From Candidatus Erwinia dacicola (lineage in GTDB: Bacteria > Pseudomonadota > Gammaproteobacteria > Enterobacterales > Enterobacteriaceae): a DNA stretch of 36,273 bases. The DNA lies in assembly GCF_001756855.1 (NCBI RefSeq), contig NZ_MAYS01000108.1, positions 1 through 36,273 of the forward strand, written 5' to 3'. The notes below the pieces were generated by a model. The model did no database searches. It saw nothing but the letters and a program-made list of their open reading frames with translations, and was not told the origin of the DNA. Positions within the stretch are counted from its first letter, which is position 1. Each line of letters starts with the position of its first letter. The translations under genes and the position numbers were made by a program. Shown piece by piece: positions 20,145 to 29,079 of this stretch.

Positions 20145-20513
20145 ATGGAAAAAGCAAAATACCGCGTCCTGCGCTTATCCCATATTCATAACAACCTCTG
20201 GCCTGAAGGCTCAGAGATTGAATATGACGGTGAACCAGGATCGGCTCTGGAGCCGATCAACGCAGCGGCGAAGGCGGCTAAGAAAAAGGCAGACCAGAAG
20301 CGCGGAATCGTGCCTGTTGATTCTCAGTCTGAACCAGAGGCTGAAGATGATGGCCAGGAAGATACCGGCGGTAACGATGCCAATACCTTCAGTGAAGATG
20401 AAGCCGCGCTACGCCAGCAGTACGAAGAACTTTTCAACAAGAAACCTGGCAACATGAATGTTGAAACGATCAAAGAGCGTATCGCGGAAGAACGGCAAAA
20501 ACTGGGCGTCTAA
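20145..20513 (+). CDS. Acidic structural-operon protein (122 aa), unknown function
   Basis: A 122-residue acidic protein starting MEKAKYRVLRLSHIHNNLWP. The ATG at 20145 lies six bases after AAGGTG; earlier in-frame starts at 20136 and 20139 sit inside that site. The N-terminal 40 residues (VLRLSHIHNNLWPEGSEIEY) look like a small beta domain, the centre is a disordered acidic linker (SEPEAEDDGQEDTGGNDAN), and the C-terminus is helical (DEAALRQQYEELFNKKPGNM, TIKERIAEERQKLG). Similar proteins lie between cement and tail-tube genes in related phages. The helical end resembles small helix-extension-helix units in head-completion proteins, but no firm role can be given. Confidence 0.65.
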   Translation: MEKAKYRVLRLSHIHNNLWPEGSEIEYDGEPGSALEPINAAAKAAKKKADQKRGIVPVDSQSEPEAEDDGQEDTGGNDANTFSEDEAALRQQYEELFNKKPGNMNVETIKERIAEERQKLGV

Positions 20514-20528
20514 GCCTCGCTAATCCAA

Positions 20529-20550
20529 AAGGGGGCTTCGGCCCCTTTCT
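20529..20550 (+). terminator. Intrinsic terminator/attenuator in the morphogenesis operon
   Basis: AAGGGG-GCTTCGG-CCCCTT followed by TCT. The loop contains a stable TTCG tetraloop. It would partially terminate transcription between the capsid and tail genes. Confidence 0.65.
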
Positions 20551-20564
20551 TGCAGGAGTCCACT

Positions 20565-20888
20565 ATGGAACTGGTAAACCTCAAAACTGGCACCGATACC
20601 TATCAGGATGAGGATGGTAAAACCCAGACTCGCGATGATTATCCATGGGGCCTTTTCATTGAGCTGAACAACGAGACGCTCGCCAAGCTCAAGGCAACGC
20701 CACAATCCGCAGGTACTGAAGTGATGATCACCGCGAAAGCCATAATTCGTTCCACCTCTACCCGAGAAACGGAAGATGGCATGCAGCATAACGCCAGCTT
20801 GCAGATTACTGACATGGCACTCAGCCCGGTATCTGGTGAACAGCCCAAAACTGCCGCCCAAACTCTCTACGGCGGGGAGGATGATTAA
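20565..20888 (+). CDS. Capsid staple-like protein (epsilon15 gp10 type)
   Basis: A 107-residue protein (MELVNLKTGTDTYQDEDGKT, DDYPWGLFIELNNETLAKLK, GTEVMITAKAIIRSTSTRET, MQHNASLQITDMALSP). It is beta-rich with one helix. Size and position match the roughly 111-residue gp10 staple protein of epsilon15, which clamps neighbouring capsomers from outside. The ATG at 20565 is chosen because AGGAG lies seven bases upstream; a codon at 20550 overlaps that site. The C-terminal AAQTLYGGEDD is reminiscent of tails used for docking. The next gene begins at the stop codon (TAATG). Confidence 0.75.
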   Translation: MELVNLKTGTDTYQDEDGKTQTRDDYPWGLFIELNNETLAKLKATPQSAGTEVMITAKAIIRSTSTRETEDGMQHNASLQITDMALSPVSGEQPKTAAQTLYGGEDD

Positions 20889-21493
20889 TGGCCTCCGTTA
20901 TCGAGATCTGCAACCGCGCGCTGAGCAATATCGGGAACAGCCGCAGCATTAACAGCCTGACCGAGGCCAGCAAAGAAGCCGGGCAGTGCTCCCTGCATTT
21001 CGATTCCTGCCGCGATGCTGCGCTGGCGGACTTCGACTGGAACTTTGCCACCAAACGCCTGGCGCTGGCCGATACCAACAATCCGCCGCCGGACTGGGCT
21101 TATTCCTACCAGTATCCGACTGACTGCCTGCGCATCACCGAAATTATGGTGCCCGGTATCCGTAATCCGACGGCTGCCATGCGCATTAACTATGAAGTTG
21201 GGGCTGATGCCGACGGCACCGGAAAGCTGATCTACACCGATCAGCCTCAGGCATGGCTGAAGTACATCGCGCGAGTCACCGACGTGAACATGTTCGATGC
21301 AATCTTCATGGAGGCGCTGTCATGGCGTCTGGCCGCCGCTATCAATATGCCACTTACCGGAAGCGCAGATCTCGGTAACAACGCACTGACTATGTACCGC
21401 AGCGTCATCCTGAGCGCTGGCTCGCACAGCCAGAACGAATCCCAGGAGCCGCAGCCTCCAGTTGATGAGTTCACCGCAGCGAGGTTGTCATAA
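20888..21493 (+). CDS. Tail tubular protein A-like (T7 gp11-type adaptor)
   Basis: A 201-residue head-tail adaptor, equivalent to the T7 gp11 ring beneath the portal. Family features: SVIEICNRALSNIGNSRSIN at the N-terminus, EASKEAGQCSLHFDSCRDAA, LADFDWNFATKRLALA, YSYQYPTDCLRITEIMVPG, then YTDQPQAWLKYIARVTDVNM and FMEALSWRLAAAINMPLTG. The order and spacing of these segments are typical. It overlaps both neighbours by one to two bases at TAATG junctions, implying coupled translation with the nozzle gene. It forms a dodecamer linking portal and tail nozzle in homologous virions. Confidence 0.9.
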   Translation: MASVIEICNRALSNIGNSRSINSLTEASKEAGQCSLHFDSCRDAALADFDWNFATKRLALADTNNPPPDWAYSYQYPTDCLRITEIMVPGIRNPTAAMRINYEVGADADGTGKLIYTDQPQAWLKYIARVTDVNMFDAIFMEALSWRLAAAINMPLTGSADLGNNALTMYRSVILSAGSHSQNESQEPQPPVDEFTAARLS

Positions 21494-23970
21494 TGGCTTT
21501 CAGTTGGATCCAGCCGAGTTTTGCCGGCGGTGAAATTGGCCCGTCGCTGTACGGGCGCATCGATATGTCAAAGTATCAGGTGGCGCTGCGCAAGTGCGAT
21601 AACTTCATTGTGCGGCAGTATGGCGGGGTGGAGAATCGCCCTGGAACGCGCTTCGTCGGCGAAGCCAAATATCCGGCGCGAAAATGCCGCCTTATCCCTT
21701 TCCAGTTCTCGACCGTCCAGACTTATGCGCTGGAGTTCGGGCACAACTATATGCGCGTTATCAAAGACGGTGCGTATGTGCTGAACAGCAGCAATGTGAT
21801 CTACGAACTGGCTATGCCGTATGCAGAGGCCGACCTGTTCCGCATTAAATTCACGCAGAGCGCCGACGTGCTTACGCTGGTTCACTCGGCCTACCCGCCG
21901 AAGGAGCTGCGCCGTTACGCGCACGACAACTGGCAGATCGTCGATGTCACCACAAAAAACGGACCGTTCGAAGATATCAACGTTGACGAGTCAGTGAAGG
22001 TATACGCCAGCGCCAGCACCGGGACTATTACGCTGACGGCAAGTTCCGCCATATTCGGATCTGAGCAGGTAGGGAAACTCTTTTATCTCGAACAGCCGGC
22101 GGTTGATTCCGTTCCCGTATGGGAGACCAGCAAGACCACCGCTATCAATGATGTGCGCCGCGCCTACAGCAACTACTACCGTGCCAATACTTCCGGTAAG
22201 ACCGGTACCCTGCGACCATCTCACACCGAAGGCATGTCATGGGATGGGTGGGGCGGCACAGGTGATGATGATACCGGCATCCAGTGGGAGTACCTGCACA
22301 GCGGTTTCGGCATCGCACGCATTACAGCCGTAGCCAGCGACGGCCTGACAGCCACTGCTACGGTGGTGAGCTATATCCCGTCGCAGGTTGTCGGATCTGC
22401 GAATGGCAGCTACAAGTGGGCACGGTATGCATGGAACAGCGTCAACGGCTACCCGAGCACGGTTGTTTACTATCAGCAACGCCTGTATTTCGCCGCGTCC
22501 ACCGCGTACCCACAAACGATATGGGCGAGCCGGACCGGCGACTATAAGGACTTCGGCAAGAATAACCCTATTCAGGATGACGATCGCATCATATACACCT
22601 ACGCCGGGCGACAGGTGAATGAGATCCGCCACCTTATCGACGTCGGAAACCTGGTCGCGCTGACGTCTGGCGGGGAATATACGATATCCGGAGACCAGAA
22701 TAAGGTCCTTACGCCGTCGGCGTTCTCGTTCAGCTCGCAGGGAAACAACGGCTCCAGCAATGTGCCGCCGATCGCGGTGGCAAACATCGCACTGTTCATC
22801 CAGGAGAAGGGGAGTGTGGTGCGTGATCTGGCCTACTCCTTCGACGTCGACGGGTACCAGGGTACGGACCTGACCATACTGGCAAACCACCTTTTCCAGA
22901 AGCGCAGCATTGTCGACTGGTCATTCTGCATCGTGCCGTACAGCAGCGCGTTCTGCATCCGCGACGACGGAAAACTGCTGGTGCTGACCTATCTGCGCGA
23001 TCAGCAGGTATTCGCCTGGGCACCGCAGTCCAGCACCGGAAAGTACGAAAGCACCTGCTCCATCAGCGAAGGCAGCGAGGACGCTGTTTACTTCGTGGTT
23101 AACCGCACCATCAACGGCCAGACGAAACGTTACATAGAGCGCCTGTCCAGCCGTCTGTTTACCAGTGATGAAGATGCATTCTTTGTCGATTGCGGTCTGA
23201 GCTATGACGGACGCAATACATCATCACGCACCATGACCATCAGCGGCGGCAGTGGTGAATGGAGCTATCAGGTTGACTACCCGGTGACGATAAGTGGCGG
23301 AGCGTATTTCGTGGGCACTGATGTTGGCGCTCAGATCCAGTTCCCGTACTCAGAAACGGATCCTGATACCGGCGAAGTGGTGGCGAAAGAATTGCGTGGC
23401 GACATTATCTCCGTAACGAGTAATACCGCCGTGGTTGTGCGCTTCAACCGTAACGTTCCCGCGGTACTGCGCACTGCGGCCACAACTAACTGGCAGATGG
23501 CCCGCCAGACTTTCAGCGGCTTGGCGCACCTAGAAGGACAGACAGTAAACATCCTCTCAGACGCCAGCGTTGAGCCACAGAAAACCGTAACTGGTGGTGC
23601 TGTCACGCTCGAATCTCCGGGCGCGGTAGTGCATATCGGACTGCCGATCACCGCTGAATTCGAAACGCTGGACATCAACATCAACGGGCAGGAAACACTG
23701 CTGGATAAAAAGCAGGTGATCTCCACTGTCACGATGGTGGTCAACGCCAGCCGCGGCATCTGGGCAACCACACCAGGTGGTGAGTGGTACGAGTATCCGC
23801 AGCGGGAATTCGAGTTCTACGACGATCCGGATGATGACGCTACCGGGAAGGTGGAAGTGAAGCTCGACAGCAACTGGGATAAGAACGGACGCGTTAAGGT
23901 GCGCCAGCTCGACCCACTGCCGCTTTCTGTTCTGGCGGTCCTGCCGCGCATGACGGTCGGGGGATTCTGA
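21493..23970 (+). CDS. Tail tubular protein B-like nozzle/stabilisation protein
   Basis: An 825-residue tail nozzle protein, the counterpart of T7 gp12, which forms the hexameric end of the short tail and closes it until infection. The start MAFSWIQPSFAGGEIGPSLY and following YQVALRKCDNFIVRQYGGVE with NRPGTRFVGEAKYP are diagnostic of this family, as are VYYQQRLYFAASTAYPQTIW, SLTSGGEYTISG-like LVALTSGGEYTISGDQNK, and GSVVRDLAYSFDVDGYQGTD. It is rich in beta strands and lacks membrane segments. It follows gp11-like and precedes the internal virion genes in the canonical order. Length is typical and no lesion is visible. Confidence 0.92.
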   Translation: MAFSWIQPSFAGGEIGPSLYGRIDMSKYQVALRKCDNFIVRQYGGVENRPGTRFVGEAKYPARKCRLIPFQFSTVQTYALEFGHNYMRVIKDGAYVLNSSNVIYELAMPYAEADLFRIKFTQSADVLTLVHSAYPPKELRRYAHDNWQIVDVTTKNGPFEDINVDESVKVYASASTGTITLTASSAIFGSEQVGKLFYLEQPAVDSVPVWETSKTTAINDVRRAYSNYYRANTSGKTGTLRPSHTEGMSWDGWGGTGDDDTGIQWEYLHSGFGIARITAVASDGLTATATVVSYIPSQVVGSANGSYKWARYAWNSVNGYPSTVVYYQQRLYFAASTAYPQTIWASRTGDYKDFGKNNPIQDDDRIIYTYAGRQVNEIRHLIDVGNLVALTSGGEYTISGDQNKVLTPSAFSFSSQGNNGSSNVPPIAVANIALFIQEKGSVVRDLAYSFDVDGYQGTDLTILANHLFQKRSIVDWSFCIVPYSSAFCIRDDGKLLVLTYLRDQQVFAWAPQSSTGKYESTCSISEGSEDAVYFVVNRTINGQTKRYIERLSSRLFTSDEDAFFVDCGLSYDGRNTSSRTMTISGGSGEWSYQVDYPVTISGGAYFVGTDVGAQIQFPYSETDPDTGEVVAKELRGDIISVTSNTAVVVRFNRNVPAVLRTAATTNWQMARQTFSGLAHLEGQTVNILSDASVEPQKTVTGGAVTLESPGAVVHIGLPITAEFETLDININGQETLLDKKQVISTVTMVVNASRGIWATTPGGEWYEYPQREFEFYDDPDDDATGKVEVKLDSNWDKNGRVKVRQLDPLPLSVLAVLPRMTVGGF

Positions 23971-24434
23971 TGATTAAAGCTCAGATCGTACCGGCCACCG
24001 CAGCGCATATTGAAGCCATGCTGCCACATGTCCGCCAGGCTGACGTTGATGAATTTATGGCGACAAACGGATGGAGCCCGCGCCGCGTTCTGGAAACCGG
24101 TCTGCGCACGTCAACTTTCGCCTGCGCCGGGCTTATCAACGGGGAAGTGGTGACCATCTTCGGCGTGGCCCCGGCATCAATGATCGGCGGCAACGGTATC
24201 CCGTGGCTGGTGGGCACCGATGCGCTGGAGATATACCAGCGCACTTTCCTGCGCCGCTGCGGGAAAGTGGTCAATGCAATGCTGGCTGTTTACCCGTATC
24301 TTGAAAACTATGTTGATGCCCGCAACCACACAGCGCGTATCTGGCTGCACTGGCTGGGATTCACCATTGAAGAACCACAGCCGTACGGCGCTCACGGTCT
24401 TCTGTTTCATCGCTTCCACATGGAGAGAAAATAA
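23970..24434 (+). CDS. Acetyltransferase-like internal virion/assembly protein (T7 gp13-like)
   Basis: A 154-residue protein with a GNAT-like fold, similar to T7 gp13 and relatives. Features: QIVPATAAHIEAMLPHVRQA, RVLETGLRTSTFACAGLING followed by the strand EVVTIFGVAPASMIGG, GIPWLVGTDALEIYQRTFLR and VDARNHTARIWLHWLGFTI. The last stretch matches the GNAT alpha4/beta5 pattern (N-x-x-x-x-x-W-L-x-x-x-G-F). T7 gp13 is needed for proper virion assembly but is scarcely incorporated, so enzymatic activity may be lost. It lies between the nozzle and the gp14-like gene with TGATG/TAATG-type overlaps. No evidence for a substrate. Confidence 0.82.
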   Translation: MIKAQIVPATAAHIEAMLPHVRQADVDEFMATNGWSPRRVLETGLRTSTFACAGLINGEVVTIFGVAPASMIGGNGIPWLVGTDALEIYQRTFLRRCGKVVNAMLAVYPYLENYVDARNHTARIWLHWLGFTIEEPQPYGAHGLLFHRFHMERK

Positions 24435-24973
24435 TGTGCGAACCCACCACAATTTTAGCCGGTGCGACGCTCGCGGCAGGCGCATTGTCAGCTTACAACC
24501 AGTATGAGACAGGCAAATATTCTGCTGCTGTTGCTGAGCAGAATGCGGATGTGGCAGAGGCACAGGCGCAGGACTCGATTAACCGTGGCAATGCCCAGGC
24601 CGAGGAAGTGCGCCGCCGTAATCGTCAGGCTGCCGGGACACAGGCGGCGACAATGGGTGCTACCGGCGCTGACCTCTCAACCGGTAACGCTCTGGATATC
24701 TTCGGAGATACTGCTCAGTTCGGCACGCTGGATGCTCTGACGACCGTTAACAACGCCCAGCGCGAGGCTTACGGCTATCAGGTGCAGTCCGCCAACTATG
24801 ACGCCCAGGCGGTATCCGCGCGTAAGCAGGGAAATATGGGGGCGATGACAACGCTGCTCACAACGCCGCTACAGGCTTACGGAGCCTATCAAATGGCTGG
24901 CGGGACGTGGTCGCCATTCTCCCAGAAGGCAGCACCTATCAGCGCAGCCGTCGGCACGCCAACCGGTCGATAA
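24434..24973 (+). CDS. Internal virion protein, T7 gp14-like
   Basis: A 179-residue protein expected inside the capsid and ejected first to form a channel in the outer membrane. It begins MCEPTTILAGATLAAGALSA, a hydrophobic segment typical of this family, then has a long Ala/Gln-rich helical region (YSAAVAEQNADVAEAQAQDS, RRRNRQAAGTQAATMGATGA) and a second weakly hydrophobic stretch (AMTTLLTTPLQAYGAYQMAG). The order gp13-like, gp14-like, gp15-like, gp16-like matches T7-type ejection proteins. A Cys after Met is seen in relatives but there is no real lipoprotein signal. The call is strong by context and moderate by sequence. Confidence 0.85.
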   Translation: MCEPTTILAGATLAAGALSAYNQYETGKYSAAVAEQNADVAEAQAQDSINRGNAQAEEVRRRNRQAAGTQAATMGATGADLSTGNALDIFGDTAQFGTLDALTTVNNAQREAYGYQVQSANYDAQAVSARKQGNMGAMTTLLTTPLQAYGAYQMAGGTWSPFSQKAAPISAAVGTPTGR

Positions 24974-24985
24974 GGAGATATCGAA

Positions 24986-27514
24986 ATGCCAACAGTACCA
25001 ACAGTCAGCGGGCGCCAGGTTGAAAGCCGCGGATTCCAGTCTCCGGGTTTTCAGGCGTTCGAACAGCCGAATGTCGGCGACGTCATTTCTCAGGTCGCGC
25101 CAAAGGCGATCGACATGTTCGCGCAGGCCAAGCAGCGGGCAGATGTCGCCCAGGCGCAGGATGCATCGCTGCAACTGAGTCAGGTATCGAGTGATCTGCT
25201 GACGAACCCCGATACCGGTCTGCTGAATCTTCAGGGGAAAAACGCGCTCGGCAAGGGGCAGGAGTATACTCAGCAGTTTGATTCTCAGGCAGAGCAGATC
25301 GCCATGACCCTGCCTGAAGGGGCCCGTGCCGGTTTCATGCAGCAGGTGCAACAGCAGCGTATCCAGTTCACGACGCAGGCCGGGCGCCACGAAATCAACC
25401 AGCTTAACGCCTATGAAGAAGGGCAGTTCCAGGCGACGCTGGCGAACAACGGGAAACTGGCAGCATCTGCTTACGGCGATAACGCCAACTACGTGCTGTA
25501 CAACCAGCAGACCTTTCAACAGATCGAAACCTATGGCGCCGCGCATGGCTGGAGCGCCGAGCAGATTCAGGCGAAAAAGACCGAATTTAAAGAGAAGGTC
25601 GCTGATACGGCTCTCTCTCAGTGGTCGGCTAACAACTCTATCGAGTTTATCCAGAGCAATGGCGAGTTGAGCGACACGGCTGTTGGATCACGCCGTGCGG
25701 TATCTGAAGGTGGTTCAGGCAATAGCGCTCGCGGCATTCGCAATAACAACCCAGGAAACCTCGAATACAGCAAAACTAATCCATGGGTTGGTCAGACCGG
25801 TGATGATGGGCGATTTGCTAAATTCGAAACTCCGGAGCATGGCATTCGCGCGCTGGGCCGCAACCTGCTGTCTTACCAGCGCCAGGGTATCGATACCGTC
25901 AGTGACATTATCAACCGCTGGGCACCGCCGTCTGACAATAACAACACCGATGCTTACATTCAGGCAGTATGTGCTCAGCTCGGCGTAACTGCGGATCAGC
26001 AGCTTGACGCATCAAACCCTGACACGCTGAAGGCCCTGTGTGCTGCAATCATCCAGCATGAGAACGGTAGCCAGCCATACAGCGACCAGCAGCTCGCCAC
26101 CGGTGTCAGTGCAGCTATTGGCCTGTCACAACTTCCGACCAGCACCAAGCGATATACCGGCAATGCTGCATTCGACGCTGCATCTCCTGAAGCGCAGGCA
26201 ACCTTCCTCCGTCAGGCTGACCAAATTCGCAAGCAGCAGCAGGCGGAGTATCGCACCAGTATCGACAGTCGGGTTCGCGATGCCAGCGCGGCATACATGC
26301 GCGGTGTTGATTTCCCTGATGCACCAACGCAGACCGACTTCCTGGCGGCCTATGGGGTGCGGGAAGGTAATCTCCGCTATACCGAGTTTCGGAATACGCA
26401 GATCGCCGGGCAGTACATTGGCTCATTCCGCAACATGCCGACGAGCAGCATCACAGCCTACGTCAATCAACTGAAGCCAGGAACTGAAGAAACAGGCGAG
26501 GGATATGCATCCCGCGCTGAATTATTCGATCAGGTATCGGCGGCGGCCTCAAAGGTGATAAGCCAGCGGCAGAATAATCCGTTCAATGCTGCGGTGGAGA
26601 TTGGAGCCTATAAGCCGATCGCCAGCAACAACCCTAACGACATCACAGCTGAGGTGGCTAACCGTTTCTCTTCACAGGAAAGCCTGCGCGCGCTGGGCAT
26701 CAATGCGCCTATCCTGTCCAGTGAGGAGGCTGCGGCTCTGTCCGAACAGGTGCGCGGTACCAAAGACGTAAACCAGACAATCAGCCTGTTACAGAGCATG
26801 GGTGAGACGTTGTCCGCTCCGGCAATGCGGCAGGTAGCATCTGCCATTGCGCCGAACAATGCCGCCACCGCCTATTCTGCGCTGCTGCTGGGCACGCCGG
26901 ATAACCAGTACGACAATACCAAGCCGTCTATCGCCTACAGTCAGTTCATCGGCTACAAGCCGACCATGAACAAGTACGACGTATCGAAGGTGATTCTGGC
27001 CGGTGACCAGTTACTGAACCCGACGAAGGCAATGAAAGATGCTGGCATTACTCCGGTCCAGTTGCCGAGCGAGGATAAGCTTAAACGAGCATTCGATGAT
27101 CGGGTGGGTAACGCATTCGCCAATAACGCGCAGGCGCGCCAGCTCAGTTACAACCTTTTCAAGGCAGCTTACGCCGGGATCGCTTATCAGTCAGGTGATG
27201 CCTCCATGACGCGCACTGATGCAGCCAACTCAGACGTAGTGGAAAAGGCGGCGCAATACGCCACAGGCGGCGTGTACAAGGGCTTTAATGGTGGCGATGT
27301 GGTAATGCCGTTCGGCATGGATAAATCCACCTTCAAGGACCGCTACACCGCATCCGCACAGCAGGCGTTGAAAGATGCCGGTCTCAACGTAAACGCCGCA
27401 TCAAACTTCACGCCAGTCAACATTGGCAACAACCAGTATCGGCTGGTAAGCGGCAGCGGGCGCTGGGCAACGGACCCGAAAACCAATGAAGCTATCGTCG
27501 TGAGGGTAGAATAA
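24986..27514 (+). CDS. Internal virion protein with peptidoglycan hydrolase-like domain (gp15-like position)
   Basis: An 842-residue ejection protein. The N-terminal part (1-240) is helical and Gln-rich. Residues about 248-380 form a distinct domain (RGIRNNNPGNLEYSKTNPWV, GRFAKFETPEHGIRALGRNL, TVSDIINRWAPPSDNNNTDA, LCAAIIQHENGSQPYS), the pattern of phage virion-associated muralytic domains that open a local hole in the cell wall during DNA entry. The rest (380-842) is helical and probably forms the periplasmic tunnel with the neighbouring protein. In T7 the transglycosylase lies in gp16, so here it sits in the preceding gene. A good GGAG site precedes the ATG; the stop overlaps the next gene. 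Confidence 0.85.
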   Translation: MPTVPTVSGRQVESRGFQSPGFQAFEQPNVGDVISQVAPKAIDMFAQAKQRADVAQAQDASLQLSQVSSDLLTNPDTGLLNLQGKNALGKGQEYTQQFDSQAEQIAMTLPEGARAGFMQQVQQQRIQFTTQAGRHEINQLNAYEEGQFQATLANNGKLAASAYGDNANYVLYNQQTFQQIETYGAAHGWSAEQIQAKKTEFKEKVADTALSQWSANNSIEFIQSNGELSDTAVGSRRAVSEGGSGNSARGIRNNNPGNLEYSKTNPWVGQTGDDGRFAKFETPEHGIRALGRNLLSYQRQGIDTVSDIINRWAPPSDNNNTDAYIQAVCAQLGVTADQQLDASNPDTLKALCAAIIQHENGSQPYSDQQLATGVSAAIGLSQLPTSTKRYTGNAAFDAASPEAQATFLRQADQIRKQQQAEYRTSIDSRVRDASAAYMRGVDFPDAPTQTDFLAAYGVREGNLRYTEFRNTQIAGQYIGSFRNMPTSSITAYVNQLKPGTEETGEGYASRAELFDQVSAAASKVISQRQNNPFNAAVEIGAYKPIASNNPNDITAEVANRFSSQESLRALGINAPILSSEEAAALSEQVRGTKDVNQTISLLQSMGETLSAPAMRQVASAIAPNNAATAYSALLLGTPDNQYDNTKPSIAYSQFIGYKPTMNKYDVSKVILAGDQLLNPTKAMKDAGITPVQLPSEDKLKRAFDDRVGNAFANNAQARQLSYNLFKAAYAGIAYQSGDASMTRTDAANSDVVEKAAQYATGGVYKGFNGGDVVMPFGMDKSTFKDRYTASAQQALKDAGLNVNAASNFTPVNIGNNQYRLVSGSGRWATDPKTNEAIVVRVE

Positions 27515-29079
27515 TGTCTGATGTATTTTCTCTGGCTCCGGAAGGCCAGGCGTGGACCGACGATAAAGCAGCAGCCAATCCGGCACGACCAGAAGACTAT
27601 GAGCCGACCTTCTTTCAGGGTTCTATTGCCGCACCGGTGCGCGGCGTGGCGGAAGGAACGCTCGGCCTAGCTCAGTCTGCCGTCGGATTCAGTAAGCGCC
27701 TGATAAGCGATCCGGCATTCACCGCAGACGTGGCGCCAACGGTTAATATTTTCCGCGTGATGTTTCCTGATGCCGACAAAGCGCTGAATGAAACATACGA
27801 CACGATCGGCAAGCAGTTGCAGGATGCGCGCGGGTATGTGAAGCCGGATGCGGGTAGCCAGGGCACTGCTGCCGAGGTTCTTTATGGCCTAGGTCAGTTC
27901 GTTCCGGCCATTGGTGCGACAATTGTCGGCGGCCCTGCGGTCGGTGCTGCTACGGCATTCAGCTCGACATATGAGCAGTCCTATCAGGATTTCAAAGGAA
28001 AGGGAGTAGACGAATCGACGGCGCGCAACCTGGCAACTCAGCAGAGCCTTTTCAACGCAGCGGGCATGGCATTACCTGCTGCCATCGGCACCACTCTGGC
28101 AACGCGCATTGCCTCAGGTGTGGCAATAAACACCGGGTTCGGTGGCCTGAACCGTTACTCCGTTGGCGAAACGTTGGAGGAGAAAGGCTACACCGAGATG
28201 GCGAAACAGTACCGGGTATTCGACGGCCAGGCCATGCTGGTCGACGCGGTTCTGGGCGGTGCCTTTGGTGGTGCCCATCACCTTGCCGCACGAAATGCTG
28301 ACGTGCCGCCACCGCCAGATTCTGAAGCACCGATCCCAGCGGCAGAGGTACGGAGTGTTCCTGACGCAACCGCAGAATCATCCACATTAACTGAGTCAGC
28401 ACCAGTGACTGATGCGCCTGGCGCACCGGTTCGCTCGGATTCTCAAGCACCAGTAACAGAGCCTGCCGCAGCGCCAGATATTCCTGCCATCAAACCGAGC
28501 GACATTGATGCAGCCCACACGCTGAATGAGGGTCTCTATTATGATCTGGAATCCTCCCCGGTACTGCATGCCAGCAACGAGAGCATTAACAGCCATGTGG
28601 CAGCCATGGACGAAGCGTATCGACAGCTGAATGACGGCCAACCTGTTAACGTCGGGATGATGGCGCGCGGGCTGGATGGTCCGGCCAGGCCCGGCATGCT
28701 GGAGTCTGCAAACGAGCAGTACCATGCAATGCAGCAGGTTTTCGAAGAGAATGGTGTCAGGTATGAAACGCCGGCAGAACTGGCTGGAGAAGCTCCGGCT
28801 CCGCGAGCAGAAAGCGCCTTTGTTGCAGCAGATGAAGCAGGTGGCCAGGTCAGTGTGGATCCCGACACTGGACAGGCTATTTCATCCAACAGTTACGACC
28901 TGATGGCGGCGCGCGATATGGCGACCACCAATCCGGATCTGACAATTACGCATCCCGACACCGGGCAGCCTGCGAAACTCTCCGATGTTCTGGCTGAATT
29001 TGATGAGCAAATCCAGACAGTGCAGAACGAATCGAAAGTTTATTCAGTCGCCGCCGCGTGCTTCCTGAGGAATCCATAA
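27514..29079 (+). CDS. Internal virion protein (521 aa) with hydrophobic segments
   Basis: A 521-residue protein beginning MSDVFSLAPEGQAWTDDKAA. An N-terminal part includes a hydrophobic, Gly/Ala-rich region (about 120-160: LYGLGQFVPAIGATIVGGPA, then AVGAATAFSSTYEQSYQDF) and a second one near 180-210 (AAGMALPAAIGTTLATRIAS), suggesting membrane insertion during ejection. The middle (270-340) is a proline/alanine-rich linker, and the C-terminus contains VSVDPDTGQAISSNSYDLMA and THPDTGQPAKLSDVLAEFDE. It overlaps both flanking genes. I infer it co-operates with its neighbours in the ejection apparatus. No enzyme motif recognised. Confidence 0.75.
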   Translation: MSDVFSLAPEGQAWTDDKAAANPARPEDYEPTFFQGSIAAPVRGVAEGTLGLAQSAVGFSKRLISDPAFTADVAPTVNIFRVMFPDADKALNETYDTIGKQLQDARGYVKPDAGSQGTAAEVLYGLGQFVPAIGATIVGGPAVGAATAFSSTYEQSYQDFKGKGVDESTARNLATQQSLFNAAGMALPAAIGTTLATRIASGVAINTGFGGLNRYSVGETLEEKGYTEMAKQYRVFDGQAMLVDAVLGGAFGGAHHLAARNADVPPPPDSEAPIPAAEVRSVPDATAESSTLTESAPVTDAPGAPVRSDSQAPVTEPAAAPDIPAIKPSDIDAAHTLNEGLYYDLESSPVLHASNESINSHVAAMDEAYRQLNDGQPVNVGMMARGLDGPARPGMLESANEQYHAMQQVFEENGVRYETPAELAGEAPAPRAESAFVAADEAGGQVSVDPDTGQAISSNSYDLMAARDMATTNPDLTITHPDTGQPAKLSDVLAEFDEQIQTVQNESKVYSVAAACFLRNP

